5,928 nt of DNA, taken from the NCBI GenBank assembly GCA_038199265.1, contig JBBPZD010000247.1:1-5928 (forward strand), written 5' to 3'. The DNA is from Allobranchiibius sp038199265. GTDB taxonomy: Bacteria; Actinomycetota; Actinomycetes; Actinomycetales; Dermatophilaceae. The notes below the pieces were generated by a model that saw only the letters and a list, made by a program, of their open reading frames with translations, searched no databases and was not told where the DNA came from. Position 1 is the stretch's first letter, and each line of letters begins with the position of its first letter. Below are positions 5,484 through 5,928 of this stretch, in pieces. The position numbers were made by a program, and so were the translations under genes.

Positions 5484-5928
5484 TCAGCGGGGGACCGGGA
5501 CCGACGCGGCAGCGGAATCGAGCACGGTGGTGGCGTCGACGCCCTCCAACTCAGCCTCGGGTCGCAGCGTGATGCGGTGCGCCAGGGTCGAGCGGGTCAT
5601 CGTCTGCACGTCGTCGGGCGTGACGAAGTCGCGGCCGGCGAGGAATGCCCAGGCCCGGCTCGAGGCGAGCAGCGCGGTCGCACCGCGGGGGCTGACCCCC
5701 AGTGCGACCGAGGGTGAGGACCGGGTGGCCCGCGCGATGTCGACGATGTAGCCGGCGAGCTCGGGGGCGACCCGGACCTGACGTACCGCGCGCACTCCGG
5801 CGGCGATGTCGTCGGCGCTCGCGACAGGGCGCACTCCGGCCCCGGCCAGATCGCGCGGGTCGAACCCGGCTGCGTGCCGTTGCAGTACGACGAGTTCGTC
5901 CTGACGCTCGGGCAAGGCGACGCGGACC
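5484..5928 (-). CDS. moxR: MoxR-family AAA+ ATPase, C-terminal part (5' end outside window)
   Basis: The frame is open to the right edge of the window, leaving 147 visible residues. The TTG at 5915 is an internal Leu. A full MoxR protein has about 320-350 residues, so the Walker A and B and sensor motifs lie outside. What is seen is the end of the ATPase core (ALPERQDELVVLQRH) and the helical lid domain. Lid motifs include GVSPRGATALLASSRAWA, then AGRDFVTPDDVQ, then LAHRITLRPEAELEG, and the C terminus SVPVPR typical of the family. The lid carries the SPRG sequence that corresponds to the sensor-2 region. MoxR proteins are thought to act as chaperone-like remodelers of target proteins, usually together with a VWA-domain partner. 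The DUF58 gene directly downstream fits that partner role. Family membership is secure, the physiological target unknown. Confidence 0.92.
   Translation of the reverse strand, partial: VRVALPERQDELVVLQRHAAGFDPRDLAGAGVRPVASADDIAAGVRAVRQVRVAPELAGYIVDIARATRSSPSVALGVSPRGATALLASSRAWAFLAGRDFVTPDDVQTMTRSTLAHRITLRPEAELEGVDATTVLDSAAASVPVPR

Noticed and set aside
4980..5717. Plus-strand open frame of 245 codons across the DUF58 and MoxR genes
   Set aside because: Low-complexity Gly/Arg/Asp-rich translation without motifs, and it crosses the boundary of two well-supported minus-strand genes.

Overview
The window is very GC-rich DNA with GC-ending codon preference, dense genes and little intergenic space. 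The gene content and protein sequences point to a high-GC actinobacterium. I cannot place it at genus level from sequence alone. Six genes are supported, two of them cut by the window ends. I see no RNA gene, mobile element, CRISPR array or long repeat.

Left part (1-2017, + strand): a nucleoside salvage pair. The 3' two-thirds of a thymidine phosphorylase gene (deoA) is followed after 19 bases by a complete adenosine deaminase gene (add). In many actinobacteria these genes lie together, usually behind cdd (cytidine deaminase), which would lie to the left of this window. Together they deaminate and phosphorolyse nucleosides for reuse of base and sugar. A 119-base gap after add holds a nested inverted repeat that probably ends transcription from both sides.

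Right part (2137-5928): a four-gene membrane/AAA+ module. An RDD-family membrane protein gene (-) and a SpoIIM/DUF95-family membrane protein gene (+) diverge from a roughly 100-base shared control region. The SpoIIM gene converges on a DUF58 gene (-), which is directly preceded, in its own direction, by a MoxR-family AAA+ ATPase gene (-, cut by the window end). From memory, the same four families in the same relative orientations occur in Mycobacterium tuberculosis around moxR2 (Rv3692-Rv3695), so the arrangement looks ancestral rather than newly acquired. The usual inference is that MoxR remodels a target in partnership with the membrane-anchored DUF58 protein, with SpoIIM and RDD as multi-spanning membrane partners. 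The biochemical role of this module is not settled.

Nothing here looks like a wholly new system. The points most worth a second look are the poorly understood MoxR-DUF58-SpoIIM-RDD module, its divergent control region with a possible leaderless start for the SpoIIM gene, an Asp-to-Asn change in the adenosine deaminase metal/purine motif, a weakened MIDAS site in the DUF58 protein, and two nested hairpins between convergent genes.
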